Below, one piece after another: positions 1 through 9,900 of a stretch of 64,000 nucleotides of DNA. The position numbers and the translations under genes are program-made. Location: positions 29,849 through 93,848 of the forward strand of contig CAJMRL010000007.1 of assembly GCA_905215805.1 (NCBI GenBank). Direction: 5' to 3'. Every line of letters begins with the position of its first letter. Within the stretch, counting starts at the first letter, position 1. Source of the DNA: an uncultured bacterium. Its GTDB lineage: Bacteria > Bacillota > Clostridia > UBA1381. Under the pieces are notes generated by a model that saw only the letters and a program-made list of their open reading frames with translations, was not told the DNA's origin and made no database searches.

Positions 1-133
1 TTCTTCTTTCATCATCTTCAAATAATGAATTATATTGTATACATAGATTATGCGCTTTTTTTCTCATTTGTGCCAATTCCTTATCTGATGGATCATATAA
101 TTTCCCGCTAATCATTTTTTCCTTCTCTGTCAT
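1..133 (-). CDS. Sugar O-acetyltransferase (maltose/galactoside acetyltransferase family), N-terminal part only
   Basis: The first 44 codons of a minus-strand gene run off the left edge. The start ATG is at 131-133 with a GGAGGA ribosome site at 141-146. The peptide opens MTEKEKMISGKLYDPSDKEL, followed by an alpha-helical segment containing KAHNLCIQYN. This matches the N-terminal Mac domain of maltose/galactoside O-acetyltransferases, which precedes the left-handed beta-helix acetyl-CoA domain. These enzymes acetylate sugars in the cytoplasm. The catalytic histidine and hexapeptide repeats lie outside the window, so the exact substrate cannot be judged. It lies downstream of the ABC exporter operon and is separated from it by a hairpin terminator. 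Confidence 0.8.
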   Translation of the reverse strand, partial: MTEKEKMISGKLYDPSDKELAQMRKKAHNLCIQYNSLFEDDERR

Positions 134-168
134 TATTAATTCCTCCGATTAGTTATTAAACAAAATCA

Positions 169-200
169 GCAATCACAAAATATTTTTATTTCGTGATTGC
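169..200 (-). terminator. Terminator of the ABC exporter operon
   Basis: The 8-bp arms GCAATCAC (169-176) and GTGATTGC (193-200) form a perfect inverted repeat just past the stop of the exporter gene ending at 217. On the minus strand the hairpin is followed by a T-rich tract. Confidence 0.7.
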
Positions 201-216
201 CTATATTTTCTCTTTA

Positions 217-2058
217 TCAGCTTAGCTCAAACATTCCATTATAAAGCTGATAATACATTCCCTTTTGAGCTATAAGCTCATCATGATTTCCTCTCTCGAC
301 GATTTTTCCATGTTCAAGAACCATAATCGCATCGGCATTACGTACAGTTGAAAGCCTATGAGCTATAACAAATACTGTTCTGCCCTCCATAAGACCGTCC
401 ATTCCCTTTTCAATGAGCTTTTCTGTTCTTGTATCAATGCTTGAAGTTGCTTCATCAAGTATTAATACCGGCGGATCAACAACCGCTGCTCGAGCTATTG
501 CGATAAGCTGGCGCTGTCCCTGCGACAGATTTGCTCCGTCCGCTGTTACAACAGTATCATATCCATTGGGAAGACGTCTTATAAAAGAATCAGCATTAGC
601 TATTTTTGCTGCGCGAACGACCTCCTCCTGCGTTGCATCAAGTTTTCCGAACCTTATATTATCCGAAATCGTTCCTGTAAACAGATGCGTATCCTGAAGA
701 ACTATGCTTAGCGAATGTCTTAAATCATCTTTTTTTATGTCGCGTATATCAAGTCCGTCATAGACAACCGTTCCATCCTGCACATCATAGAAACGATTTA
801 TAAGATTAATAATTGTAGTTTTTCCTGCTCCTGTAGAACCCACAAATGCGATTTTCTGTCCCGGTTTTGCATATAAATCTATATTTTTTAAGATCATTCT
901 GCTTTCATCATATCCGAAACTTACGTTTTTAAAGCGTACATCGCCTCTCAATGGAATGATTCTATTATCAGGAGTATACCATGCCCATTTATTGGTCTTT
1001 TCTTTACATACCTCAAGTTTTCCGTCAGATTCCTTTACATTTACAAGTCTTATCTTTCCATCGTCTACCTCAGGCTCTTCCCTCATAACATTAAAAATAC
1101 GCTCTGCTCCGGCAAGAGCTGCCAGCAAAAAATTACTCTGCTGCGTAAATTGATTTATAGGCATAGCCGCTTGTCTTACAAATACAAGATAGCTCGCAAG
1201 ACTTCCGATATCAGTAAGACCTTTTATTGCCATTATGCCGCCCAGAACTGCTACTATAGCATAATTTATATAAGAAATACTTACAACAGCAGGAACCATT
1301 GTTGCCGCATAGCTCTGCGCTCCCGTTCCGGCTTTTCTGAGCATTTCATTCTTCCTTCTGAACTTTTTCATATTTTCATCTTCATGATTAAAAACCTTTA
1401 CTACCTTTTGACCATTGACCATTTCTTCAATATATCCGTCCAAATCGCCCAAGGCTTTCTGCTGATGATTAAAAAAGCGTTTGCTGCGTTTTCCGCTGAA
1501 ACGTATATACAAAAACATAACAGCATAGCAAATTATCGCAACTATCGATAATCTCCAGTTGAGAATAAATAGGATCGCCAAAGTTCCCACTATCTGTATA
1601 AAGCTTTGAATAACCATAGAAAAACTGTTATTCAAAGCATCAGATATTGTATCTACATCATTGGTGAAATAACTCATTATATCGCCATGACGATTCGTAT
1701 CAAAATATTTTATAGGAAGCTTCTGCATATGAGAAAACAAATCCCGGCGTATATCGAATAATATCTTTTGAGCGGCTTTTACCATTATCTGACCATATCC
1801 GTACGCCGACATGGCTCCGGCAGCAAATATTACCGCGGTCAAAACTACTCCGGATATAAGAGCATCAACTTCTCCGCCGGCTAAATTATTCACTATTGGT
1901 CTTATCATATATGTACCGATAAGATTCGCCAAAGCGCTTATAGTTACAAGAACCGCAACAAAAAATAGAAGTATTTTATGCCTTCCCATATATTCCAGAA
2001 GCGATTTTACGGTAAATTTTAAATTTTTAGGTTTTTTACCTGTTATCTGCCTTGCCAT
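217..2058 (-). CDS. ABC exporter half-transporter (fused permease/ATPase), catalytically complete subunit
   Basis: A 613-residue type I ABC exporter with an N-terminal membrane domain (about residues 25-330, six helices) and a C-terminal nucleotide-binding domain. Walker A is GSTGAGKTT (407-415), the signature is LSQGQ (511-515) and Walker B is LILDEATS (533-540) with the catalytic glutamate. The gene overlaps the upstream exporter gene by 23 nt and has its own AGGAG site inside that overlap. The pair therefore looks translationally coupled and should form a heterodimer like BmrCD or LmrCD. Such pairs export drugs, lipids or peptides; the substrate cannot be read from the sequence. The LSQGQ signature departs from LSGGQ, as is common in one partner of heterodimers. 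Confidence 0.93.
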   Translation of the reverse strand: MARQITGKKPKNLKFTVKSLLEYMGRHKILLFFVAVLVTISALANLIGTYMIRPIVNNLAGGEVDALISGVVLTAVIFAAGAMSAYGYGQIMVKAAQKILFDIRRDLFSHMQKLPIKYFDTNRHGDIMSYFTNDVDTISDALNNSFSMVIQSFIQIVGTLAILFILNWRLSIVAIICYAVMFLYIRFSGKRSKRFFNHQQKALGDLDGYIEEMVNGQKVVKVFNHEDENMKKFRRKNEMLRKAGTGAQSYAATMVPAVVSISYINYAIVAVLGGIMAIKGLTDIGSLASYLVFVRQAAMPINQFTQQSNFLLAALAGAERIFNVMREEPEVDDGKIRLVNVKESDGKLEVCKEKTNKWAWYTPDNRIIPLRGDVRFKNVSFGYDESRMILKNIDLYAKPGQKIAFVGSTGAGKTTIINLINRFYDVQDGTVVYDGLDIRDIKKDDLRHSLSIVLQDTHLFTGTISDNIRFGKLDATQEEVVRAAKIANADSFIRRLPNGYDTVVTADGANLSQGQRQLIAIARAAVVDPPVLILDEATSSIDTRTEKLIEKGMDGLMEGRTVFVIAHRLSTVRNADAIMVLEHGKIVERGNHDELIAQKGMYYQLYNGMFELS

Positions 2059-3790
2059 TTATATCATCTCCTTCCCTCATCTGCGAATTATATATTTCCT
2101 GATAAATCTCATTTCCGGCAAGAAGCTCTTCATGTGTCCCTATCGCATTGATTTTACCATCATCCATAATTATGATTTTATCCGTATTCATTACCGATAA
2201 TATACGCTGTGCAATAATAATTTTAGTTACGCTTTTCAGCTCAGAAAGAGCTTCTCTGATCTTTGCCTCTGTTGCTGTATCAACCGCGCTTGTAGAATCA
2301 TCAAATATAAGTATCTTTGGATTTTTCAATAATGCTCTTGCAATACAAAGACGCTGCTTCTGTCCTCCAGACACGTTAACTCCGCCCTGTCCGAGATCTG
2401 TTCCGAGTCCGTCCGGCATCTTTTCGATAAATTCCGCTGCACCGGACTTACGGCATGCTTCCCATATTTCATCATCATCGGCAGTCTTATTTCCCCACTG
2501 CAAATTTTCACGTATAGTTCCCGAAAAAAGAAGATTTTTCTGCAAAACAATTCCCACAGAATCTCTTAAAGCCGTAAGGTCATATTCCTTTACATTTCTG
2601 CCGCCAACATACACATTTCCTTTAGTTGCATCATATAATCTTGGAATGAGTTGGACAAGCGTTGTTTTAGAAGCTCCTGTTCCTCCAAGTATTCCTATCG
2701 TCTCCCCTTCCCTTATATGTAAATTAACATTGGAAAGAGCATATTCTTTAGCGTCTTCATGATATTTAAAGGATACATTTTCAAAATCTACCGAGCCGTT
2801 AGGCACTTCTTTAACCGCATTCTCCGGAGATAATAAATTCAGTTTTTCATCTATAACTTCATTTATTCTTTCAGCACTTGCAAGAGACCTGGTAAGCAGA
2901 ATAAAAACATTTGATATCATCATAAGAGAATTCATAACCTGTAAAACATAGCTCAAAAATCCGGTAAGCTCTCCAACCTGAAGCTTATCAGATATTATCA
3001 TATTGCCGCCAAACCACATTATAAGCACAATTGCCGTATACATTGTAAACTGAAAAGCCGGAACGTTTAATACTGCATAGTGAAACGTCTTCTGACCCGT
3101 TACCATGAGATCATTATTTACATTATTAAATTTCTCTTCTTCATATTCTCCTCTTACAAATGCTTTTACCGCATATATTGCCGTAAGTCCTTCCTGAACA
3201 ACATTGTTAAGCTTGTCCACAGCTTTTTGAAGAACCCCATACATCGGCGCTACTTTATGTACGATAAAAAATAATATGCACGCAAGAATCGGGGTACTTA
3301 TAAGGAAAACTATTGCTAATTTTGCATTCATCCATATTGAAAGCCCTATGCCCAATATTAGCATAACAGGTCCTCTTACCATAGGTCTCAAGCCGCCGTT
3401 TATAGAATTTTGTATTACCGTAACATCAGTTGTCATTCTGGTAACAAGTGAAGATGTATCAAAATGGTCCAAATTGGCAAAAGAATACTTTTGTACTTTT
3501 TCATATTGCGCCTCTCTTATTCTTGCTCCAAGACCATAAGATGCTCTTGCTGCATACCTTGCATATAAAAGACCGGTTATAAGAGATAAAACAGCACATA
3601 TTCCCATTTGTATTCCCTTATTCATAATAAATGAAACATCATGCCGCGCTACCCCAATATCAATTATATCGGCCATAAGTACCGGTATAACCAGCTCAAA
3701 ACATGTTTCTATAAATACCAGTGCAGCTCCCGCTATCATAGATTTTTTGTAAGGGCCAAGATAATCCAGCATTCTTACCAATTGTTTCAT
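2036..3790 (-). CDS. ABC exporter half-transporter (fused permease/ATPase), partner with degenerate ATP-site motifs
   Basis: A 584-residue partner of the exporter gene downstream: membrane domain about residues 15-310, then the ATPase domain. Walker A reads GGTGASKTT (369-377), with serine in place of the last glycine. The signature VSGGQ (473-477) is canonical. Walker B is LIFDDSTS (494-501), with aspartate where the catalytic glutamate normally sits. In heterodimeric exporters this pattern marks the subunit whose Walker motifs build the degenerate, non-hydrolysing site while its intact signature serves the active site. The start at 3790 is supported by a GGAGG site, and the 3' end overlaps the next gene. 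Expression probably depends on a promoter at 3936-3964 and a hairpin in the leader. Confidence 0.93.
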   Translation of the reverse strand: MKQLVRMLDYLGPYKKSMIAGAALVFIETCFELVIPVLMADIIDIGVARHDVSFIMNKGIQMGICAVLSLITGLLYARYAARASYGLGARIREAQYEKVQKYSFANLDHFDTSSLVTRMTTDVTVIQNSINGGLRPMVRGPVMLILGIGLSIWMNAKLAIVFLISTPILACILFFIVHKVAPMYGVLQKAVDKLNNVVQEGLTAIYAVKAFVRGEYEEEKFNNVNNDLMVTGQKTFHYAVLNVPAFQFTMYTAIVLIMWFGGNMIISDKLQVGELTGFLSYVLQVMNSLMMISNVFILLTRSLASAERINEVIDEKLNLLSPENAVKEVPNGSVDFENVSFKYHEDAKEYALSNVNLHIREGETIGILGGTGASKTTLVQLIPRLYDATKGNVYVGGRNVKEYDLTALRDSVGIVLQKNLLFSGTIRENLQWGNKTADDDEIWEACRKSGAAEFIEKMPDGLGTDLGQGGVNVSGGQKQRLCIARALLKNPKILIFDDSTSAVDTATEAKIREALSELKSVTKIIIAQRILSVMNTDKIIIMDDGKINAIGTHEELLAGNEIYQEIYNSQMREGDDINGKADNR

Positions 3791-3830
3791 GAAATTCCTC
3801 CGTTCTGCAACTAAAATTTATAAAAAATTA

Positions 3831-3859
3831 CGGCATTTTTCTTATATAAAAAAATGCCG
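3831..3859 (-). terminator. Terminator-like hairpin in the exporter leader (candidate attenuator)
   Basis: A perfect 10-bp inverted repeat, CGGCATTTTT (3831-3840) with AAAAATGCCG (3850-3859), is followed on the minus strand by TAATTTTTT. It lies downstream of the exporter promoter and about 40 nt before the exporter start codon, so it would terminate leader transcripts. It could also stop read-through from the NYN-domain gene. Confidence 0.65.
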
Positions 3860-3935
3860 GAAAAATAACCAATCACTTAGAACTCCACATTCAAAGCAAT
3901 TGATTATGTTTTCTGTTGTTTGAATATAATATATT

Positions 3936-3964
3936 ATTTTATAATACCTGTTTTTGGTTGTCAA
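3936..3964 (-). promoter_or_regulatory. Sigma-A promoter of the ABC exporter operon
   Basis: On the minus strand a perfect -35 TTGACA (3959-3964), a 17-bp spacer and a -10 TAAAAT (3936-3941) predict a transcript start near 3929. This leaves a leader of about 140 nt before the exporter start at 3790. Confidence 0.75.
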
Positions 3965-4044
3965 GATTATTAATAATTAATTCAAAAAAACTTCACAAAT
4001 ATATTGAAAAATTACTTTATTACATATTTTAATACAGCTATAAA

Positions 4045-5406
4045 CTACTTTATTTTAATACAAAACTTCCCATCTATATCTGCTGTAAATGATAATGTTT
4101 TAATATATTTGTCTATAAACCTTTTTCTTTCTGCCTGTGTCGGTTCTATATGGCACCTCATATAAAGAGTATCCACAAAATGCCTGTAATCCATATCCGG
4201 CCATATACCTGTAGCATTAAACTCAGAAATAACCTCCAGCAAGGCTGTCTTTAATGCAAGATTTTTTATATCCTCAATATTTCCGGAGCAAAAATCGTCA
4301 ATCGAACAATAGTATATACTATTTTCTTTTAGCACGCGTTTTATATTGGCACCGCATTTGTCATACTCTATCATGACAATAAAATTCGCCTCCGGTAAAG
4401 ATGATATGAGTCCCCAAAAATCCGAATCACTGGATACAAGTATAAAAGACTGAATATTTTCCTCATAAAAAGCCCGGCATACCCCTGCGGTCATCTTTAT
4501 ATCAACTAAGGACTTTGCATCTGTAACCCTTTCAACCTCGATCCTTTCAGTCTTGATATTAACCATTTTACTTAGCAACTTCCATGTATTATTTGTATGA
4601 TAATCATCGTATAAAATAATTTTTTTAATTTTTGATATTTCTTCTTTATTAAGATTTTTTAAAACAGAATATAATTTATAAACATCAGAATTTTCACAAT
4701 CCACAATAATAGCGGTCGATTCATTGTTATCTATAAAACGGTATATATTATTTTTTATTTCTTCATTAGCGTCCATCACTTTATCATTATCATCAAATAC
4801 CCTGTTATGCAATTGATAAAGTATGGTTAAAAATTTTTTATCCGTATTGAAAATATTTCCGCAGTCAAACGGCTTCCAATGTATATAAAGCTGAAACGGA
4901 TAAAACATTATATTGTGCATATATTTTTTCCGCTCTTCCTTCAGAATTTTTAATACTGCATCTTCATTGCTGCTATTACATCCAGGAATAATAAATAAAT
5001 CTTTTATATACTCCCATGGTACCCATTCGGGAATTAAGGATTTACACTGTAAAATATTTTCATTTATAAGCTGATTGATTTTAATTAAATATTTATCTAT
5101 TGTAGTATTTACCTGTATTATCCTTATTCCATTATTTTCTAACCATTTGATATCATCCGCATTAAAATACTCAATCTTATCAAGATTTTTCAATTCATAC
5201 TTGATTGCGCTGTCTATATATGAATATTTCTGCATCATCATTGACCGTATTGTGTTTAAAATACGTATAATGCGTGCTTCCTTGCTGTTGTACATTTCAT
5301 CAATTATTTCCTTGCAGTCCTGAGAATAACGTTTTTGCAGCGCCTCATCCCTGACTCCTATCATATACGCCAGACGAGTTACAATCTCTTTTTTTAAAGT
5401 CCTCAT
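4045..5406 (-). CDS. NYN-domain (PIN-like RNase fold) protein with an uncharacterised N-terminal half
   Basis: About 453 residues. Two adjacent ATGs (5409, 5406) follow a GGGGAGG site; the second has the better spacing. The first 220 residues are mostly helical and resemble nothing I recognise. From about residue 230 a NYN (LabA/DUF88) domain begins: VDCEN, a DAKSLVDIKM stretch about 60 residues later, then LVSSDSDFWGLIS. These carry the conserved acidic residues expected of the metal-binding PIN-like site. A C-terminal tail of about 80 residues follows. NYN proteins are predicted or shown ribonucleases acting on structured RNA. The target here is unknown. The gene stands alone between the exporter operon and a flavodiiron gene. 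Confidence 0.8.
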   Translation of the reverse strand: MRTLKKEIVTRLAYMIGVRDEALQKRYSQDCKEIIDEMYNSKEARIIRILNTIRSMMMQKYSYIDSAIKYELKNLDKIEYFNADDIKWLENNGIRIIQVNTTIDKYLIKINQLINENILQCKSLIPEWVPWEYIKDLFIIPGCNSSNEDAVLKILKEERKKYMHNIMFYPFQLYIHWKPFDCGNIFNTDKKFLTILYQLHNRVFDDNDKVMDANEEIKNNIYRFIDNNESTAIIVDCENSDVYKLYSVLKNLNKEEISKIKKIILYDDYHTNNTWKLLSKMVNIKTERIEVERVTDAKSLVDIKMTAGVCRAFYEENIQSFILVSSDSDFWGLISSLPEANFIVMIEYDKCGANIKRVLKENSIYYCSIDDFCSGNIEDIKNLALKTALLEVISEFNATGIWPDMDYRHFVDTLYMRCHIEPTQAERKRFIDKYIKTLSFTADIDGKFCIKIK

Positions 5407-5409
5407 CAT

Positions 5410-5724
5410 TCCTCCCCTTTCTTTTGATTATGACTTGTAAGTATACATAACTTTTATAATGTATGCAGCTTAATAAAATAGCTATTCATATATACAATAT
5501 ATTATAAATAATCTTATATAATAAATATTTTTACAATTAACCTATAATCAATTTTATCAAAAAACAACAGAATAAAAAAACTAATAATAAATAATCCGGA
5601 AAAATAAAATATACGAGGCTGCCACTTTTAGCGCAGAAATTTTAAAGGCAGCAAAAACCTTTAAACTATCTATGCTAAAAGCGACAGCCCTATGAACTCC
5701 TTAATGCAATATCCCTTGTAAAAT
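5410..5724. other. Non-coding stretch between the NYN and flavodiiron genes
   Basis: This 315-bp AT-rich gap holds the ribosome site of the NYN-domain gene at its left end and a long palindromic repeat at 5617-5689. No reading frame with a ribosome site was found. No consensus promoter for the NYN-domain gene could be assigned with confidence. Confidence 0.6.
5617..5689 (-). repeat. Dispersed palindromic element, copy 1 (probable terminator of the flavodiiron gene)
   Basis: The ends GGCTGCCACTTTTAGC (5617-5632) and GCTAAAAGCGACAGCC (5674-5689) are inverted repeats matching at 14 of 16 bases. An inner inverted repeat, TTTAAAGG (5641-5648) with CCTTTAAA (5658-5665), extends the hairpin. The right-hand end shares 17 identical bases with the copy near 31.36 kb. 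It sits directly downstream of the flavodiiron gene and would fold into a long hairpin in that transcript. Confidence 0.75.
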
Positions 5725-6888
5725 TTACGCAAGAAGTTCGTCTGCCATAGCTTCCATTTCCGCTATAGTATCCGAATTTACAGATGACTTTATGGAAACT
5801 TTATTTTCACAAATCGTTATCTTTTTCATTCCTTCAAAATATGCTCTCATAAGCTTATTGGCAACCGGAGCCCATGTACCGTTTTCCATCAAAGCTACCT
5901 TACGGTTCTGGAAATTCTTTATTTTAAGATGATACAGAAAATCTTCCATAGCAGGGAAAAGAGAAGCATCGTAAGTAGCGCTGCACACGACAAGCTTATC
6001 ATAGCGATACGCATCCTCAACTGCTTCGGACAAGTCAGCTCGTGACAGATCCATCACAACTACTTTCTCTTCTCCTTTTTTTCTGAGTATATCTGCAAAA
6101 ATCTCAGCTGCCTTTGCTGTATTTCCATGTATCGAAGCATAAGCAACCAATGTTCCTTTATCCTCAGGCTCATAAGTACTCCATGTATTATATTTATCTA
6201 TATAATATTCAAGATGTTCTTTTAATACAGGACCATGCAGCGGACATATCATTTTTATATCAAGCGCCGCAGCTTTTTTAAGCAGAGCCTGTACCTGAGC
6301 GCCATATTTCCCAACTATATTTATATAATATCTTCTTCCCTCACATGTCCATTCTTCATCAGTATCAAGAGTTCCAAACTTTCCGAAAGCATCTGCCGAG
6401 AACAATATTTTTTCACTCGCTTCATAGGCAACCATTACCTCCGGCCAATGCACCATAGGAGCCATTACAAACGTAAGCTTATGCGCTCCGAGATCAAGTG
6501 TATCTCCTTCTTTTACAACTACCTTTCTATCTGTTATATCAATATCAAAAAAACGGTCATACATTGTAAATGTTTTTGCATTGCCTACGATTTTAACATT
6601 TGGATATTTTTCTATCAATTTTCCTATGTTTCCCGAATGGTCAGGTTCCATATGAGATATCACCAAATAATCAAGCTCTCTTCCCCCAAGAGCGTCCTCA
6701 ACCTTTTGTAACCATTCCTCATAAACGCGCTTGTCCGCAGTATCCATGAGACAGGTTTTATCATCCATGATCAAATATGAGTTATATGATACTCCATTTG
6801 GAACAGGGTATTGGCTCTCAAATAAATCTATATTTTTATCATCACAGCCCACATATATTATTGAGTCTGAAATATCTATATTGCTCAT
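5725..6888 (-). CDS. Flavodiiron protein (FprA family, A-type flavoprotein)
   Basis: A 387-residue cytoplasmic protein that reduces O2 to water, or NO to N2O, in anaerobes. The N-terminal metallo-beta-lactamase domain carries the diiron ligands HMEPDHSGN (79-87), a histidine in MVHWPEVM (about 147), an aspartate in SADAFG (about 166) and a histidine in CPLHGP (about 218). The flavodoxin domain starts near residue 248 with ASIHGNTAKAAEIF. No rubredoxin domain is fused, so a separate electron donor is needed. The start is placed at 6888 because a GGAGGTT site lies just upstream; an ATG at 6921 would lie upstream of the predicted transcription start. Confidence 0.93.
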   Translation of the reverse strand: MSNIDISDSIIYVGCDDKNIDLFESQYPVPNGVSYNSYLIMDDKTCLMDTADKRVYEEWLQKVEDALGGRELDYLVISHMEPDHSGNIGKLIEKYPNVKIVGNAKTFTMYDRFFDIDITDRKVVVKEGDTLDLGAHKLTFVMAPMVHWPEVMVAYEASEKILFSADAFGKFGTLDTDEEWTCEGRRYYINIVGKYGAQVQALLKKAAALDIKMICPLHGPVLKEHLEYYIDKYNTWSTYEPEDKGTLVAYASIHGNTAKAAEIFADILRKKGEEKVVVMDLSRADLSEAVEDAYRYDKLVVCSATYDASLFPAMEDFLYHLKIKNFQNRKVALMENGTWAPVANKLMRAYFEGMKKITICENKVSIKSSVNSDTIAEMEAMADELLA

Positions 6889-6919
6889 TGTAATAACCTC
6901 CAAATCATAATCTGATATC

Positions 6920-6948
6920 ATTATACCTCATTTTATGCTATTCGTCAA
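6920..6948 (-). promoter_or_regulatory. Sigma-A promoter of the flavodiiron gene
   Basis: On the minus strand -35 TTGACG (6943-6948), a 17-bp spacer and -10 TATAAT (6920-6925) predict a transcript start near 6913. This rules out the longer reading frame beginning at 6921 and supports the start at 6888. Confidence 0.78.
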
Positions 6949-6975
6949 TATGTACCTTGGAAATTTGTTATATTT

Positions 6976-9900
6976 TTATCTAATGACTTTAACATATTCG
7001 GCACAAGGCTTATCATCTTTATCCCATATGAATGAAATTATACAATCAGCGCTTTCCATAATGTCTACAGACACTTCTTCGTCTATCATTTCTACTGGAT
7101 AACCGGACAATCCCAGCAGTCTTCCTTGGTGATATTGAGCAATGTACAGCTTAGCATCTTGTATAGGTTCTTTACCTTCATTAAGGATTGCCGATACAGC
7201 AAAGCCTCCGTCTTCATTATACGAAGCGCTTAACGTATATGGCATTGCAGCTTCGGCATCCGGTGAAGCCGTAGGTGTTGATACAGGAGCCGTAGGTTCT
7301 ATTTTTTCATTTGACATAACGACACTCTTATTTATAATATCTTTATATGCCAGCAGCCTGACAGTTGAATCTTCATATCCATTCGCCTTTATACTCATAT
7401 CATAAAATCCCGAAGGTATAATAAAATTTGCTTCTCCGTCAGCATCTGTCAGCATACTTAATCCGCTTACAGCAATCTCTGCGCCGCTGACAATAATGCC
7501 ATTTTCATCACTTACAGTGACATTTACATCGCTAATTGCTGTTTCTACTGTGTATAGCTGAAAATCATCTATATATACCGCTGCTTTGCTGCCGCTGTTA
7601 AACGGTCTCTCTTCTGCCAAGACTGCTATCTCGGTGATTCCGTCTTCCGAGCCGATAACATTCAGCTTTTGTATTGATATTATATTTCCGCTTTCATCTA
7701 AAATAAATCTATAATACGCTCCATCATTATATATAAGCCTATACTCGTACCATGTATCGTTTTCTATACCAAGATTTGACGCCGATATTGTGTCAATAGT
7801 GCCGTTAGAATCGCTGATTTCAAGATATGCTGTATTGGCATTTCCCTCTGTTGTGAGAGACGGAATGCAAACCTTCATAGCAAGTACATTGTCTGATTCA
7901 TTCGTTAACGGAAGCGGTCTGCTGAAGCTCATATAAGCATGTCTTCCCGGATTACCGAAACGACCGTTGCTCGCGACTAAATATTTGTTATCTCCATTTT
8001 GAACGACTTCAAATCCCGTTCCATTGTCTCCTCCGTTATCTCTTTTATTAACAGTATAAACTATCCCTCCGATAGACTGCGACTGAATATTTTTAGTCTG
8101 CAGCATTACAAAGCCATTATACTTATCCTCTGAGAAACTATCGTTTACTTCATAATATACCTCTTGACGATCTTCCAATATAAAGTTCAAACCATTTTCA
8201 TCCGCATACTCATACATTGCGCTGCCTTCATAGCAATGCAATTCTATCCCTAAAAAGCTGTTTTCACCTATATATGACACATTATCATATACATATAATA
8301 CCGTTATAGATGTATCTTCAAGCGCACCCGCCGCTATTCCTGTTACAGCCGTACTGTTTATTTCCGATGGGATAATTGCTTCTTCAGAATTTCCGTTATA
8401 TCCTGTTATATTTCCATCTTCGTCACATATAAAATCTGTATTGACCTTTACTTCAAAGCTCTCCTCGTAATTTCCGCATACTACCTTTACCGTCTGAATT
8501 CCAGCTATAGTTTTATCATAGCCTACAACTGAATAATCCTCTGTCTCTTTAGTAGTTCCGTCATTATAGCTTGCGATAACCTTTAATCCTGTTATGTCAA
8601 GCTCCTCTCCTACATTATATTCGGTTTTTACCGGAGGAACTATGCTTATCCCTATTTGTCTTGGGTTAAAGATTTCCTCTGACAGATAAAAACCTACATG
8701 AGGAGGCTGATTATATGCGCTTTGCTCTGCTGCAATTCCGCTCCTGTAAACAGGATCGTGCATAAGAGTAGGCAGCTTATACTTCGTCAAATCTGTTGTT
8801 GTGTATACTCGCAAGCTTGAACCATCAGAAGACGCAACAACGATCTCTTCTCTCCAATCCCCAAATAAATCCGCCTGCAAACACGGTACTGCCTTTGTAC
8901 CATTTACCGTAGTGCATCCGTCAGCACTGAATATTGCTTCCATTTTGCTTCCGTTCCAAGAATATATCTGCGGAGTATAATCTCTATCACTTGGATGATT
9001 AAGTGTCTCTTCATAAAGATCCGAATCCCAGAAAATACGGAAATTCTGCCCTATATCGACCGGAGCTTCACCGAATACTCCATTACCGTTTGCGATATAT
9101 TTTCCCGCTTTACTGCTCGCTGTCTGATAATATCCTCCCATTCCTACGTTAGCCATTAGCCCTCGTCCTGTGTCATCGGTACCATCCGCATGAAAAAGTA
9201 TTTCACCCGTAGCCGGATCCATAACCGTCTGACCGTATTGATATGCCGTTCCGTCTGTAAATGTTCCCACGCTTTCATGTACCGTAAAATATTCTAAGCC
9301 CTTATGTGTAGGATCGTAATCTCCTATATGGAGCGCATCACCGTGACCGCCTCCGGCACACCACTTCTTAACAAAATTATTCTCATCATCAACTTCAACG
9401 CACAGCGAACCGGAAATAACCTCATCCATTCCGTCATCATCAACATCTGCCACAGTCATATTATGATTTCCGTTTCCTATAAGCTTTTCATTCCCCGACA
9501 CATATCCCGGCTGCCCCTTATAAGTATCAAAATTATATTCGCAGCTCAATCTTCCGTTTTCAAATTTTACTCCGCATATTGCCGTTCTTCCGACCGAACT
9601 GTTACCTCTTTGGGTATAATATCCGCGCCAATAAACCGCATATGGATTTATACCGTCAAGATATGCTACATCTGCTATAAAGCGGTTACAGCGGTTTCCC
9701 GAATTATCTCCAAAAGTTAACGCACTAACTCTTTGTGTCGGCAAATTTATAGTATCTACCGCCTCTCCTGTTTCTCCGTTAAAAACTGTAAGGAATTCTT
9801 CGCCTTCTATAATTAATCCGTATCCGGGTATGCGGTAATCTATATTTTCATTTTCTGAATCACTTATATTATATATATTGGGATTTGTTTGAGGATCTGC

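Noticed and set aside
3873..3890. Five-codon frame MWSSK in the exporter leader as a true leader peptide
   Set aside because: No recognisable ribosome site and very short; kept only as a possibility within the attenuator finding, not annotated as a gene.
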